Part shown: positions 36,307 through 45,445 of the stretch, piece by piece
How the letters are laid out: each line of letters starts with the position of its first letter
How positions within the stretch are numbered: position 1 is the stretch's first letter
Source: an uncultured Bacilli bacterium
Lineage (GTDB): Bacteria > Bacillota_I > Bacilli_A > RF39 > UBA660
Length of the DNA stretch: 64,000 nt
Direction of reading: 5' to 3'
NCBI GenBank assembly: GCA_934167465.1
Contig: CAKPKR010000002.1
Span: 186,001-250,000, forward strand
Notes under the pieces: generated by a model
Seen by the model: the letters and a program-made list of their open reading frames with translations, nothing else
Databases searched by the model: none
Told to the model about the DNA's origin: nothing
Made by a program: the position numbers and the translations under genes

Positions 36307-37950
36307 TTACTTTTCTTTAATACTTTTTATAGTATTTCTTTCCATTGTGATTACCTTATCAGCAAAATCTATCATATCATTGGACCTAGATATAATTAAA
36401 ATTGTATGATTTGATTTCAATTGATTTAATAAATGAAGAATCGTTTCTTTATTGTCATCATCTAATGTATCAATTATCTCATCAAACAGCATAATTTCTG
36501 GATTCTTTACTAATACTCTTGCTATTCCTAGCATTTGTCTTAATTCAGTATTAACTTCCCTTGCATTAATTGAAGTTTCATACCCCTTTGGTAAATTAGA
36601 AATAATTTCATCGATTTTCATTGCCTTACATACTGTATAAATAGAAAATTCATCATTTTCAACTAACCTTAAATTATCAATAATTGACATATTAAAGAAA
36701 GTTGGAGTTTTTCTTGCTAAAGCAATTAAATTGTAATATAAATTTTGATCAATATCACTAATATCAATATTATTTATTTTTATTGTTCCTTCATGTTGCC
36801 TATTAATTCGCATTAACAAATCAAATATTCCTGATTTACCACTACCAATTTTACCAGTAATAGTAGTAATTGAATTAGGATTTATATCAAATGAAACTTT
36901 TTTCAGAATTGGGTCTTGTCTATTGCCATATAATATGTCTTTAAATTCTATTTTACCATTTAAATCATTTATTTCTTTAACTTTATAAACTTTATCTTGT
37001 TCTGAATACTCAAAAATTTTATTAATTCTTTTTATAGAAACTTTAAAATTTCGATATTCAACATTCATTGTACATATTTCTGTGAAATTTTCCACCATTT
37101 TTTGATAATAATTATAAATCAGAATAATTGAACCAATTTGAAATTTACCTGTTGATATTAAATATACTCCATATATTAGTAAAGCATATCTAACGAATTC
37201 AATTAACCCCAATATAAAATAGTTACCACCTTGGTAATAAATATTGTAATTTTTATTTTGAAGTAAATAATCATCATTAGATTCAACTACACGATCTTTT
37301 ACTTTATCTAATATGTGTAAACTTTTTATTTCTTTCATTCCCATAAAAGTATCATTAACAGTCGATATATAGTTATCAAGAGTAATTTTACGATTCAAAT
37401 TATAATGCTCTGTTTTTGGACCCCTAAATAAATTTATCAAAATACATATGATTGAAACTAAAATTGAAGCTATAAATATATATTTATCAAGCATAAAGAA
37501 ATATCCATAAATAACTAAAAATTCTAAAATTTTAACTATTCTAATAATACCTGTATCAATAAAATCAACTATAATTGCTAAATCAGTATTTAGCATATTA
37601 GAATATTCACCTAAACTAAATCTCGATAAACTATATGCTGAATTAGAACTAGTAGATTTAATAATTTCCCAATTGTAACTCCTATATAATTTGTCGTATA
37701 ATTTGTAATATGCAAAATTATTTATATGTTGTGTAAAGTAATAGAATAAAGTAACAAACAAAGTAAGTAGCAAAAATCCAACAGAAACTTTATATTTTCC
37801 TAACGATATATTATCAATAGCTACACTATAAAGAATTGGAATTATTAATAATGCACCTCTAAACAAAACAGAGGTAATTATCTTTAAAAATATCTCCTTT
37901 TTATTTTCTTTAACTATATCTTTTGTAACAGTAATTGCATCTCTTTTCAT
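36307..37950 (-). CDS. ABC exporter-like protein with degenerate nucleotide-binding domain
   Basis: The 547-residue protein has an N-terminal six-helix exporter TM domain and a C-terminal ATPase domain with Walker A GKIGSGKSG and Walker B IMLFDEI. The signature LSGGQ is absent, replaced by NTELRQMLGIAR at the same place, and the switch His is missing (IISRSND where IAHR-like sequence is normal). Such erosion suggests a non-canonical or regulatory half-transporter, perhaps partner of another subunit. It is between two acetyltransferase genes in one direction, possibly an operon. Confidence 0.82.
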   Translation of the reverse strand: MKRDAITVTKDIVKENKKEIFLKIITSVLFRGALLIIPILYSVAIDNISLGKYKVSVGFLLLTLFVTLFYYFTQHINNFAYYKLYDKLYRSYNWEIIKSTSSNSAYSLSRFSLGEYSNMLNTDLAIIVDFIDTGIIRIVKILEFLVIYGYFFMLDKYIFIASILVSIICILINLFRGPKTEHYNLNRKITLDNYISTVNDTFMGMKEIKSLHILDKVKDRVVESNDDYLLQNKNYNIYYQGGNYFILGLIEFVRYALLIYGVYLISTGKFQIGSIILIYNYYQKMVENFTEICTMNVEYRNFKVSIKRINKIFEYSEQDKVYKVKEINDLNGKIEFKDILYGNRQDPILKKVSFDINPNSITTITGKIGSGKSGIFDLLMRINRQHEGTIKINNIDISDIDQNLYYNLIALARKTPTFFNMSIIDNLRLVENDEFSIYTVCKAMKIDEIISNLPKGYETSINAREVNTELRQMLGIARVLVKNPEIMLFDEIIDTLDDDNKETILHLLNQLKSNHTILIISRSNDMIDFADKVITMERNTIKSIKEK

Positions 37951-37960
37951 TTAACACCAA

Positions 37961-38347
37961 CTATCTTTTTATACTTTTTACATATGCATTAAAATTATGC
38001 ATTTCAGTTTCTTCCATTAAGTTATAATCTATAAAGTATGAATGTTCATCAGCAATCTTAGTTGAAGATTTATTATCATATCTGATCATTAAAATAATTC
38101 TTTCAAATTCAGAATTATTAATTATGTATTTTTCGATTATTTTATAGAAATAATTACCAATCCCTTTTTTTTGATATTTTTTAATTAATTCGTAATCTAA
38201 TAAAACTGTTTTTAAATCATATACACTTAATCTAAAATATCCTATTATTTTATTATTTATCGAAACTATATATGAATTTTTATCAAAAGATAATTCACAA
38301 TCACTAAAATCATAATTTTCATCTTTATAGATTTTTATAGAACTCAT
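37961..38347 (-). CDS. GNAT-like acetyltransferase
   Basis: The 128-residue protein shows a short GNAT pattern: KIIGYFRLSVYD, LDYELIKKYQKKGIGNYFYKI (QKKGIG is the acetyl-CoA loop) and RIILMIRYDNKSS. The C-terminal region is short. It is 10 bp after the smpB-side gene and 10 bp before the ABC gene, so co-transcribed. Substrate unknown. Confidence 0.7.
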   Translation of the reverse strand: MSSIKIYKDENYDFSDCELSFDKNSYIVSINNKIIGYFRLSVYDLKTVLLDYELIKKYQKKGIGNYFYKIIEKYIINNSEFERIILMIRYDNKSSTKIADEHSYFIDYNLMEETEMHNFNAYVKSIKR

Positions 38348-38356
38348 AAAATACCT

Positions 38357-38803
38357 CTATCTATTTATATTTTTTAGTTCCCTTTTTATTTCTCTTATAG
38401 AATCTTTCTTCTTTTCTGATTCTCTTTTATCATAATTCTTTTTACCTTTGGCAAGGCCAATCAATATTTTAGCACAATTGCCTTTGAAATACAATTTAAG
38501 AGGAATTAAAGTGTTGCCATTTTTTTCAATCATATCTCTTAATTTAAATATTTCTTTTTTATGCATTAATAATTTTCTTGTTCTTGTTTCTTCATGATTA
38601 AAAATATTTCCTTCTTTATACTGACTAATATGCATATTAAGCAAAAATAATTCATTATTCCTTACTATTGCATAACTATCTTTTAAATTTGCTTTTCCTA
38701 ATCTTATTGATTTAATTTCTGTACCCGTTAAAACAATTCCAGCCTCATATGTTTCTAATATCTCATAATCATAATTAGCCTTCCTATTTTTAATTTCTAT
38801 CAA
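38357..38803 (-). CDS. smpB: SsrA-binding protein SmpB
   Basis: The 148-residue protein contains NRKANYDYEILETYEAGIVL, GTEIKSIRLGKANLKDSYA, LFLLNMHISQYKEGN and the basic tail AKGKKNYDKRESEKKKD, the complete SmpB consensus. It binds tmRNA and the stalled ribosome. Its gene follows rnr and lies near ssrA, as in many Bacillota. Confidence 0.96.
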   Translation of the reverse strand: MIEIKNRKANYDYEILETYEAGIVLTGTEIKSIRLGKANLKDSYAIVRNNELFLLNMHISQYKEGNIFNHEETRTRKLLMHKKEIFKLRDMIEKNGNTLIPLKLYFKGNCAKILIGLAKGKKNYDKRESEKKKDSIREIKRELKNINR

Positions 38804-38808
38804 TCAAA

Positions 38809-40950
38809 TCACCTCTTTACATAGATTTTTTGATTTTCTTCATTATTAATTACGAAATCTATTTCTCCAACTTCTTTTCTAGCATCCTTTACAATTACCT
38901 CTAACTCATCACCCAAACGATATCCTCTTTTATTTTTTCTACCAATCAAACTTAATGTAGATTCATCAAAAATATAATGGTCATCATTTAAATCGTCTAA
39001 TCTAATCATTCCTTCAATTAAATTATGAAGTGACACATACATTCCTCTACTTGTTATTGAACTTACCATTCCATTAAATATTTCACCAATATGATCAGCC
39101 ATATATTCAGCTTTTTTCATATCATCAACATCACGTTCACAATCAACTGAATCTCTTTCTTTTTTAGAAGAATGATCAGCGATTATTGGTAATTTAGATT
39201 CTTCAGCTTCAACTGTATCATTATCCATATGTCCTTCAAATAAATACTTATGTAGCAATCTATGAACTGTTGTGTCTGGAAATCTTCTAATTGGAGAAGT
39301 AAAATGCGTATAACAACTACTGCCTAAACCAAAATGTCCTATATTATTAGTATCATATATAGCTTTTTGCATACATCTTAATAATAAAGATGAAAATATA
39401 TGAAATTCTTTTTTATCTTTTAATTGATCTAATATTTTTTGCATAGTAGTAGGATGAATTTCTGAAAATTTACCTTTTAACTTATATCCACAAGCTGAAA
39501 CATAACTAATAAATTCATTTATTTTTTCTTCATTTGGTTCGCCATGAACACGATAAATAAATGGCAAAAATTCATAATCTCTAATATGTTCAGCAACAGT
39601 TTCATTAGCCGCAATCATGAAATCTTCTATTAATCTTTCGCCAGTTCCCCTATCTCTTAATTTAACATCGATAGCTTTTCCTGTTTCATCAACTATAATT
39701 TTTGATTCATCAATATCAAAATCAATATATCCTCTAGAAACTTTCATTTTTCTTAAAATATCTGCTAACTCTTTCATTTCTTTTAATGTGTCAGCAAATT
39801 CTTCATATCCTTCTGGAATAATATCTTCTTCTAATATTTTATTAACATTCTTATAAGTCATTTGTTTTCTACTTCTTATAACACTCGGAAAAATATCATG
39901 GCTTACAGTTTTACCATTACTGTTTATTTCCATAATACAAGAGATTGCTAGACGATCAACATTTGGATTCAAAGAACAAATTCCATTTGACAATTTATGA
40001 GGTAACATTGGAATAACACGATCAGCTAAATAAACACTAGTACCTCTTTCCATCGCACTATCATATAAAGCTGTTCCTTCTTTTACGTAATAACTAACAT
40101 CTGCTATATGAACACCTAATAAATAATTTCCATTTTCTAGTTTTTTTAAACTTACTGCATCATCTATATCTTTAGTATCATCACCATCAATTGTAAAAAT
40201 CATTTCATCTCTTAAATCATGGTCTTTTCTTTGTAATATTTCTTCATTACTAACTTCAATAGGAATATCATTTAATTCTTCTAATACTTCATCATTAAAT
40301 TCAACTTCAATTCCATATTTGTATACTATTGATAATATATCAACACCAGGATCATTTTTATGGCCAATAACAACTAAAACTTCACTATTGAAAGTATTAT
40401 CATTTAATCTATTTGTTAATTTAACTAAGACTTTATGACCTGGCATAGCATTCATTGTTTTATTCTTGTCAAGAACAATTCTTAATTTAATTTTAGAATC
40501 ATCTGGAACAACTATATACTTACCATTTTCTTCTACTATTTCGCCAACTAATGTTTTTAAATCTCTTTTTAATACCTTTATAACTTTTCCATCAGGTTTT
40601 TCTTCTATTTTATTTACTTTAACAACGACTGTATCTCCATGAATTGCTCCATTTAAATTGCTATTATGAACATAAACATCTTTTAAAGGATCTTTATCAT
40701 CAATTATTTTTACAAATGAATAATCTCCTTTAGTTGATAAAACAATACCCTTTCTTTCTAATAAATCAGTATGTTTTTCATATTTATTTTTGTTTGTTCT
40801 TCTAAGTAATAAATTATCTTCCATATCATTTAATAATTTCATTAAATTTTTTAAATCTTCTACAGTAGATAAATTTAATAAGTCAAATATTTCATCAACT
40901 GTTAAAGCTTTATTATCTTTTTTAAATAATTCTAAAATTTGTTCTTGCAT
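38809..40950 (-). CDS. rnr: ribonuclease R
   Basis: The 713-residue exoribonuclease has an N-terminal winged-helix, cold-shock domains, an RNB catalytic domain with MIFTIDGDDTKDIDDAVSLK (the Asp cluster that binds Mg2+) and GTSVYLADRVIPMLP, FTSPIRRFPD, and a C-terminal S1 domain (ITSRGMYVSLHN). It degrades structured RNA 3' to 5' and clears non-stop mRNA with tmRNA/SmpB, whose gene is 5 bp downstream. Confidence 0.96.
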   Translation of the reverse strand: MQEQILELFKKDNKALTVDEIFDLLNLSTVEDLKNLMKLLNDMEDNLLLRRTNKNKYEKHTDLLERKGIVLSTKGDYSFVKIIDDKDPLKDVYVHNSNLNGAIHGDTVVVKVNKIEEKPDGKVIKVLKRDLKTLVGEIVEENGKYIVVPDDSKIKLRIVLDKNKTMNAMPGHKVLVKLTNRLNDNTFNSEVLVVIGHKNDPGVDILSIVYKYGIEVEFNDEVLEELNDIPIEVSNEEILQRKDHDLRDEMIFTIDGDDTKDIDDAVSLKKLENGNYLLGVHIADVSYYVKEGTALYDSAMERGTSVYLADRVIPMLPHKLSNGICSLNPNVDRLAISCIMEINSNGKTVSHDIFPSVIRSRKQMTYKNVNKILEEDIIPEGYEEFADTLKEMKELADILRKMKVSRGYIDFDIDESKIIVDETGKAIDVKLRDRGTGERLIEDFMIAANETVAEHIRDYEFLPFIYRVHGEPNEEKINEFISYVSACGYKLKGKFSEIHPTTMQKILDQLKDKKEFHIFSSLLLRCMQKAIYDTNNIGHFGLGSSCYTHFTSPIRRFPDTTVHRLLHKYLFEGHMDNDTVEAEESKLPIIADHSSKKERDSVDCERDVDDMKKAEYMADHIGEIFNGMVSSITSRGMYVSLHNLIEGMIRLDDLNDDHYIFDESTLSLIGRKNKRGYRLGDELEVIVKDARKEVGEIDFVINNEENQKIYVKR

Positions 40951-40999
40951 ATTAACACCTCTATTACATTATAAAATATTTTTTAAAAAAAATATAGTA

Positions 41000-41911
41000 T
41001 TATGGTAAATAAATACTATATTTCTTTACAATTTGAAAAAATGTATTATTGATTACTAGATCATAAGCATTAATTGAAATATCTGCTAAACGTTCTTCAT
41101 ATATTTTATTAAATTTTATAATTAATTCTTTTGAATTTTCATACATATATATGTGTTTATTATCTATCAAAATTTCATATGATAAACTTTTTGATAAATA
41201 TTTTTTCTTTAATATTAGTATCGCATATAAATATTTAATATCAAATAAAATATTACTTTCATTTATTACAATATCACTTATTTTAAGTAAATCACAGAAA
41301 ACATCAAAATCAACATATTTAACTTTATATATATTATTAGGTAAATTTAAATACAAGTTTTTTTCTCTTTTAGTCATATTATAATATGGTTTAAAACCTA
41401 AATATATAAAATTCAATTTTGGATATTTTTGTGCTATTAAATTAAGATTATTTAGTCCTTCATAGTTAAAATCAATATATAATATATTTTTTCTTCTTTT
41501 CTTAATTTTATAAATATCATAAATATATTTAGTGTTACCCATATTAATTGTAGGTAATTCTTTATTAATTGTAACTATTTCAGTATTAGTTTTTGTTTCT
41601 AATATTTTTTTTATAGGTTCTATACTAACTATCACTTTATAAAAATTATTAATATTATTAATTAATCTATTTTTAAATTCTCTATTTTGTTTATTATTTT
41701 TCGTAAATACTCGATATATTTTTTCTTCAAATAAATAAGTTATTAATATTACTTTTTTATTTTTAGAAATTTCAATACTTTTTTTATTTATATCAGCTAT
41801 TAAAACATATTCATAATTTCCATTAATATCTAGTGTATAATCTTTATTTATATAATCTAAATAACTTAAAATTTTCGTTAACAATTCTTTATTTTCAATA
41901 TATATAAGCAT
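41000..41911 (-). CDS. hypothetical protein, possibly glycosyltransferase-like
   Basis: The 303-residue Ile/Lys/Asn-rich protein seems alpha/beta. Segments such as NILYIDFNYEGLNNLNLIAQ, YPKLNFIYLGFKP and VFCDLLKISDIVINES resemble the second Rossmann domain of GT4-like glycosyltransferases, where a strand-helix pair precedes a nucleotide-sugar site. No conserved catalytic Glu motif was confirmed. Confidence in a function is low. Confidence 0.5.
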   Translation of the reverse strand: MLIYIENKELLTKILSYLDYINKDYTLDINGNYEYVLIADINKKSIEISKNKKVILITYLFEEKIYRVFTKNNKQNREFKNRLINNINNFYKVIVSIEPIKKILETKTNTEIVTINKELPTINMGNTKYIYDIYKIKKRRKNILYIDFNYEGLNNLNLIAQKYPKLNFIYLGFKPYYNMTKREKNLYLNLPNNIYKVKYVDFDVFCDLLKISDIVINESNILFDIKYLYAILILKKKYLSKSLSYEILIDNKHIYMYENSKELIIKFNKIYEERLADISINAYDLVINNTFFQIVKKYSIYLP

Positions 41912-41969
41912 AGTATCACCTAATTATAATTTTAACTAAATTGACACTTTTATACAAAAAAATGTAGAT

Positions 41970-42353
41970 TTATTCTACATTATATTTTGTTTTTACAACT
42001 TTAGTTAAATCAACAGTAACACTTACATCAATATCTTTAGATTCACCTGCTTTTAATGTTCCTAATTCTGTTTTTAATGTATAAATTAAATTATCATCTT
42101 TGTCATACATATCACAAGTTACGTAATTATAAGTTATTTCTTCTTCAGTATTATTTTCTATAGTATAATAAACTTCACTAATTCCATCTTCATATAGTGT
42201 TACAAAATCAATTATATCTAATTTATTTACTTTAGTATCTGCTACAGAAGATTGTGTATTATCAACTTGATTATCTTTTTTATCTTCATTTTTACTACAT
42301 CCACATCCAGTTACTAAAATTAAACTTAATATAACTAACAATATTTTCTTCAT
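41970..42353 (-). CDS. small lipoprotein with FxLYD-like beta domain
   Basis: The 127-residue product has a signal peptide and lipobox VTGC, then an Asp/Asn/Lys linker and a beta-rich domain (VYYTIENNTEEEITYNYVTC, LGTLKAGESKDIDVSV) resembling FxLYD/DUF4352-type extracellular domains. It would be tethered to the membrane's outer face. Function unknown. Confidence 0.65.
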   Translation of the reverse strand: MKKILLVILSLILVTGCGCSKNEDKKDNQVDNTQSSVADTKVNKLDIIDFVTLYEDGISEVYYTIENNTEEEITYNYVTCDMYDKDDNLIYTLKTELGTLKAGESKDIDVSVTVDLTKVVKTKYNVE

Positions 42354-42547
42354 TTTCTATTCTCCTTTACTATATATAAGATATCACATAATAATTTTTT
42401 TTACAAGTTATTTTCTAAAAGCAAACATTTTTTCGTATTTTCTATTTACTACTGGCTATATAACCGATATAATGAACATGGATACATTTAATTATCAATG
42501 TTTTACCCTTATGGTTTTAATTAATTGAATCATAAGAAGGTGGCTTT

Positions 42548-42625
42548 ATGACTAAAAGAGAAATTTCTCTATTTATCATAATTTTTTTATTATTTTTTGT
42601 AATTATCACTCTACTATATAAATAG
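42548..42625 (+). CDS. 25-residue hydrophobic peptide, type I toxin-like, locus 2
   Basis: The ATG follows AAGGTGG. The peptide shares MTKREISLF and TLLYK with locus 1 and is otherwise one hydrophobic helix. A promoter TTTACT, 17 bp, TATAAT lies about 85-110 bp upstream (TATAAT near 42469), giving an mRNA with a long structured leader. The leader contains GGATACATTT and CCCTTATGG, sequences also present in the antisense RNA of this locus. Toxicity is inferred. Confidence 0.6.
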   Translation: MTKREISLFIIIFLLFFVIITLLYK

Positions 42626-42720
42626 AAAAAAACATCTGGTAACAGATGATCCATAAGGGATTACATTTGACACCAAAAAATCAAATGTATCCTTTTTTAT
42701 TTTATGAAGATAACTCTTCT
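42626..42720 (-). ncRNA. putative antisense antitoxin RNA, locus 2
   Basis: A minus-strand promoter TTGTAA (42750-42755), 17 bp, TAACAT (42727-42732) is followed by GTATATAGAAGAG, as in the sister loci. The transcript would end at hairpin CATCTG/CAGATG (42633-42648) and T7, immediately next to the toxin stop codon. Convergent with the toxin mRNA. Confidence 0.65.
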
Positions 42721-42756
42721 ATATACATGTTAACATATAATAATTAATTTTACAAG

Positions 42757-43983
42757 TTAAATAAATTTACCAACAAAATACTTTTTCTTTCCTTTTCTAA
42801 TAATAACTATTTCATTACCAATAGCCTTATCTTTAGAAATAACTATATTTTCTTCTAAATATTTGTCACCATTTATAGTAATAGAACCTGCATTTATAAA
42901 TTCTCTTGCTTCTCTTTTACTAGAAGCTATGCCATTATTTACTAATAAATCAATTAAAGGTAATTCATCATTTATTTCAAAATTAGGAACATCTTTAAAT
43001 CCATCTTTAATTTCTTCAACACTTAAATTTTTAATATTACCGCTAAATAAAGATTCGCTAATTTTAACAGCTTTATTGAATTCTTCTTCACCATGTAAAA
43101 AAGTTATTACTTCACGTGCTAATATTTTTTGTGCATATCTTAATTCTGGTTGTTTGTTATGTTCTATTTCAATATTTTCTATTTTCTCTTTAGTTAAAAA
43201 TGTCAATTTTTTTAAATAATCAATGACACATAAGTCACTTGAATTAATTAAATATTGATATAATTCATAAGAAGAAGTTTTATTTTTATCTAACCATAAA
43301 GCATTACCTTCAGTTTTACCAAATTTTACTCCGTTAGCATCTAATACTAAAGGCATTGTCATTCCATATAATTCGGTATCAAGTTTCTTACGAGCCAACT
43401 CAATTCCAGTTGTAATATTTCCCCATTGATCAGATCCTGCAACCTCTAATGTTACTCCTTTAGACTCATATAAATGAACAAAATCTAAACCTTGAAGAAT
43501 TGTATATGCAAACTCACAAAATGTTATTCCTGATTCTAATCTTCTAGTTATAATATCTTTATCTAACATATAATTAACATTTATATATTTACCATAATCC
43601 CTTAAAAAATCAATCGTATTGATATTTTTAATCCAATCATAGTTATTTACAACTTCAAATCCAAATATTTCCTTAGCTTGTTTTGTTAAACCTAAGACAT
43701 TTTTTTCTACGGCTTCTTTTGTGATCATTTGTCTTTCTTTAGATGGTTTTGGGTCACCTATTAATCCAGTAGCGCCACCAATTAATAAAATTGGTTTATG
43801 TCCATATTTAGCTAGACGGGTTGCGATTAAAAAACTAGAAAAATGTCCTATATGCATTGAATCAGCTGTTGGATCTGTTCCTATGTAAAAAGTTAATTTT
43901 TCATTATTTAATTTATTTTCTAATTCCGGACTACTTATATCTTTTATAAGTCCCCTCCATGTTAAGTCTTCAAATAAAGTCAT
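42757..43983 (-). CDS. tyrS: tyrosyl-tRNA synthetase
   Basis: The 408-residue class I synthetase starts MTLFEDLTWRGL and has the HIGH motif as HIGH in DSMHIGHFSS, tyrosine-binding residues in YTILQGLDFVHL, KFGKTEGNALWL for the KMSKS loop (KFGKT in bacterial TyrRS) and a C-terminal S4 domain (SKREAREFINAGSITINGD). It charges tRNA-Tyr. The ATG at 43983 lies directly after the deoC stop with the GGAGGAA site inside deoC's end, showing coupling. Both are under a T-box. Confidence 0.97.
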   Translation of the reverse strand: MTLFEDLTWRGLIKDISSPELENKLNNEKLTFYIGTDPTADSMHIGHFSSFLIATRLAKYGHKPILLIGGATGLIGDPKPSKERQMITKEAVEKNVLGLTKQAKEIFGFEVVNNYDWIKNINTIDFLRDYGKYINVNYMLDKDIITRRLESGITFCEFAYTILQGLDFVHLYESKGVTLEVAGSDQWGNITTGIELARKKLDTELYGMTMPLVLDANGVKFGKTEGNALWLDKNKTSSYELYQYLINSSDLCVIDYLKKLTFLTKEKIENIEIEHNKQPELRYAQKILAREVITFLHGEEEFNKAVKISESLFSGNIKNLSVEEIKDGFKDVPNFEINDELPLIDLLVNNGIASSKREAREFINAGSITINGDKYLEENIVISKDKAIGNEIVIIRKGKKKYFVGKFI

Positions 43984-43984
43984 A

Positions 43985-44662
43985 TTATTCCTCCTCACAT
44001 TTACAATGTCCACTACATGTACAACCATTCATAATTTCTACACCATTACTAGTTCCTATTCTAGTAACTCCTAAATTAATAAATTTTTCAGCATCTTCTA
44101 AATTTCTAATTCCACCACTTGCTTTTATTTCTAATAAATCATTTTTGTTTTCATTTATAATTTCTATATCTTCTACGCTAGCGCCTCTTGTACCAAAACC
44201 TGTAGAAGTCTTAATAAAATTAACAAATGTTTCATTACATATTTCTGTCATTTTTTTTATTTCTTCTTTTGTTAAATAACAAGTTTCAATTATTACTTTT
44301 AATATTTTACCATCAATAGCATCCCTAATATTTTCAATTTCTTTTTTTACATAATCGTAATCTTTATTTTTTAGAGCTCCAATATTAACAACCATATCTA
44401 TTTCATCAGCACCATTATTTATAGCATCAATTGCTTCAAATTCTTTAGTATTTATTGTGTTTGCACCTAAAGGAAATCCTATTACAGTACAAACATTAAC
44501 AGTACTATTTTCTAAATATGATTTAGCTATTTTTACATAACAAGGGTTAACACATACTGTACTAAAGTGATATTTAATTGCCTCATCACACAATTTTTTG
44601 ATATCAGCAGTAGTAGCAATTGCTTTTAAATTTGTATAATCAATATAACTATTTAATTCCAT
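43985..44662 (-). CDS. deoC: deoxyribose-phosphate aldolase
   Basis: The 225-residue enzyme begins MELNSYIDYTNLKA and contains TVCVNPCYV, VCTVIGFPLGANT, EIDMVVNIGALK, KVIIETCYLT (KxI/LE region), the Schiff-base Lys in FIKTSTGFG and IKASGGIRN. It cleaves deoxyribose-5-phosphate to acetaldehyde and glyceraldehyde-3-phosphate. Its C-terminus is Cys-rich (GCTCSGHCKCEE), an unusual extension that may bind metal. It is first in an operon with tyrS. Confidence 0.95.
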   Translation of the reverse strand: MELNSYIDYTNLKAIATTADIKKLCDEAIKYHFSTVCVNPCYVKIAKSYLENSTVNVCTVIGFPLGANTINTKEFEAIDAINNGADEIDMVVNIGALKNKDYDYVKKEIENIRDAIDGKILKVIIETCYLTKEEIKKMTEICNETFVNFIKTSTGFGTRGASVEDIEIINENKNDLLEIKASGGIRNLEDAEKFINLGVTRIGTSNGVEIMNGCTCSGHCKCEEE

Positions 44663-44686
44663 AATATTCCTCCTAAAAAAAATTAC

Positions 44687-44890
44687 CTATATATAAGGAC
44701 GAATTACTCGTGGTACCACCTTATTTTATAGATAATTTCTATACACTCTAATCTTTAACGCAGATATACGTTTTAATTCCAAATATGTATTTCTCTATTT
44801 AAACTTGGTTGATTTTCATCACCCATCAACTTTCTAATTTCCATTTAAATAAATACTTAGTATTCTTCACAATTAATTATTTTTATTATA
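44687..44890 (-). promoter_or_regulatory. T-box leader (probably tRNA-Tyr) controlling deoC-tyrS
   Basis: The minus strand has the T-box core AAGGTGGTACCACG, then ACGAGTAATTCGT and CCTTAT pairing with ATAAGG to make the terminator, followed by T8 shortly before deoC. A stem I region with GAATACTAAG lies upstream; TAC in it is a plausible Tyr specifier. T-boxes sense uncharged tRNA and permit read-through, and the tyrS gene in the operon supports Tyr. A TATAAT-like -10 lies near 44885-44891. Confidence 0.9.
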
Positions 44891-45037
44891 CTATTTTTTT
44901 CTTCTTCGGTCTAGTTCTTTTTTTAAAATTTTCTCAAATTCCTTTGAATCTTGTTTATTTGAATTTTCGTTTTTTTCTTTTTTTAAATCAATTAATTTTG
45001 ATTTTGTTATTGATTCAATTCTTCTAATTTTGTTCAT
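44891..45037 (-). CDS. 48-residue basic protein overlapping the end of rbfA
   Basis: An ATG inside the last codons of rbfA opens a 48-codon frame, MNKIRRIESITKSKLIDL and then Lys/Glu/Asn-rich to RRRKK, likely a charged helix. The overlap indicates translational coupling. No family recognised; it could be a small ribosome-linked protein or spurious. Confidence 0.4.
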   Translation of the reverse strand: MNKIRRIESITKSKLIDLKKEKNENSNKQDSKEFEKILKKELDRRRKK

Positions 45038-45371
45038 TTTCGTGAATATTTTCGATAATATTTTCTATTTTCTTTCCATATTCTATTGATTCATCATAAA
45101 CAAATTCTAATTCAGGAATATGTCTTATTTCAATTCTTTCAGCTAACTCTTTTCTTATAAATCCAGAAGCATTTTTTAAAGCTTCTAATGTTGATTCTCT
45201 TTTACTATCATCTAAAACCGTAAAATATATTTTTGCAAAACTTAAATCATTTGTTGTTTTACAATCTGTTATTGTAACAAATTTAATGTCTTCATCTTTT
45301 ACTTCAGTCATTAGTATATAACTGATTTCTCTAACTATACTATGATTTATTCTATCTATTTTAATACTCAT
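45024..45371 (-). CDS. rbfA: ribosome-binding factor A
   Basis: The 115-residue KH-fold protein has RINHSIVREISYILMTEVKD, VTITDCKTTNDLSFAKIYF, ALKNASGFIRKELAERI and HIPELEFVYDESIEYG, the RbfA consensus. It matures the 30S subunit's 16S 5' end. AGGTGA precedes the chosen ATG; GTG and ATG codons just upstream overlap that site. Here rbfA is not in the infB operon: a pilin gene and a terminator lie between. Confidence 0.93.
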   Translation of the reverse strand: MSIKIDRINHSIVREISYILMTEVKDEDIKFVTITDCKTTNDLSFAKIYFTVLDDSKRESTLEALKNASGFIRKELAERIEIRHIPELEFVYDESIEYGKKIENIIENIHENEQN

Positions 45372-45445
45372 TTTCATCACCTATATATATTATATACTAA
45401 ATCAATATATTATTCAAATAGAAAAAATAATGTGATTATTTCACA

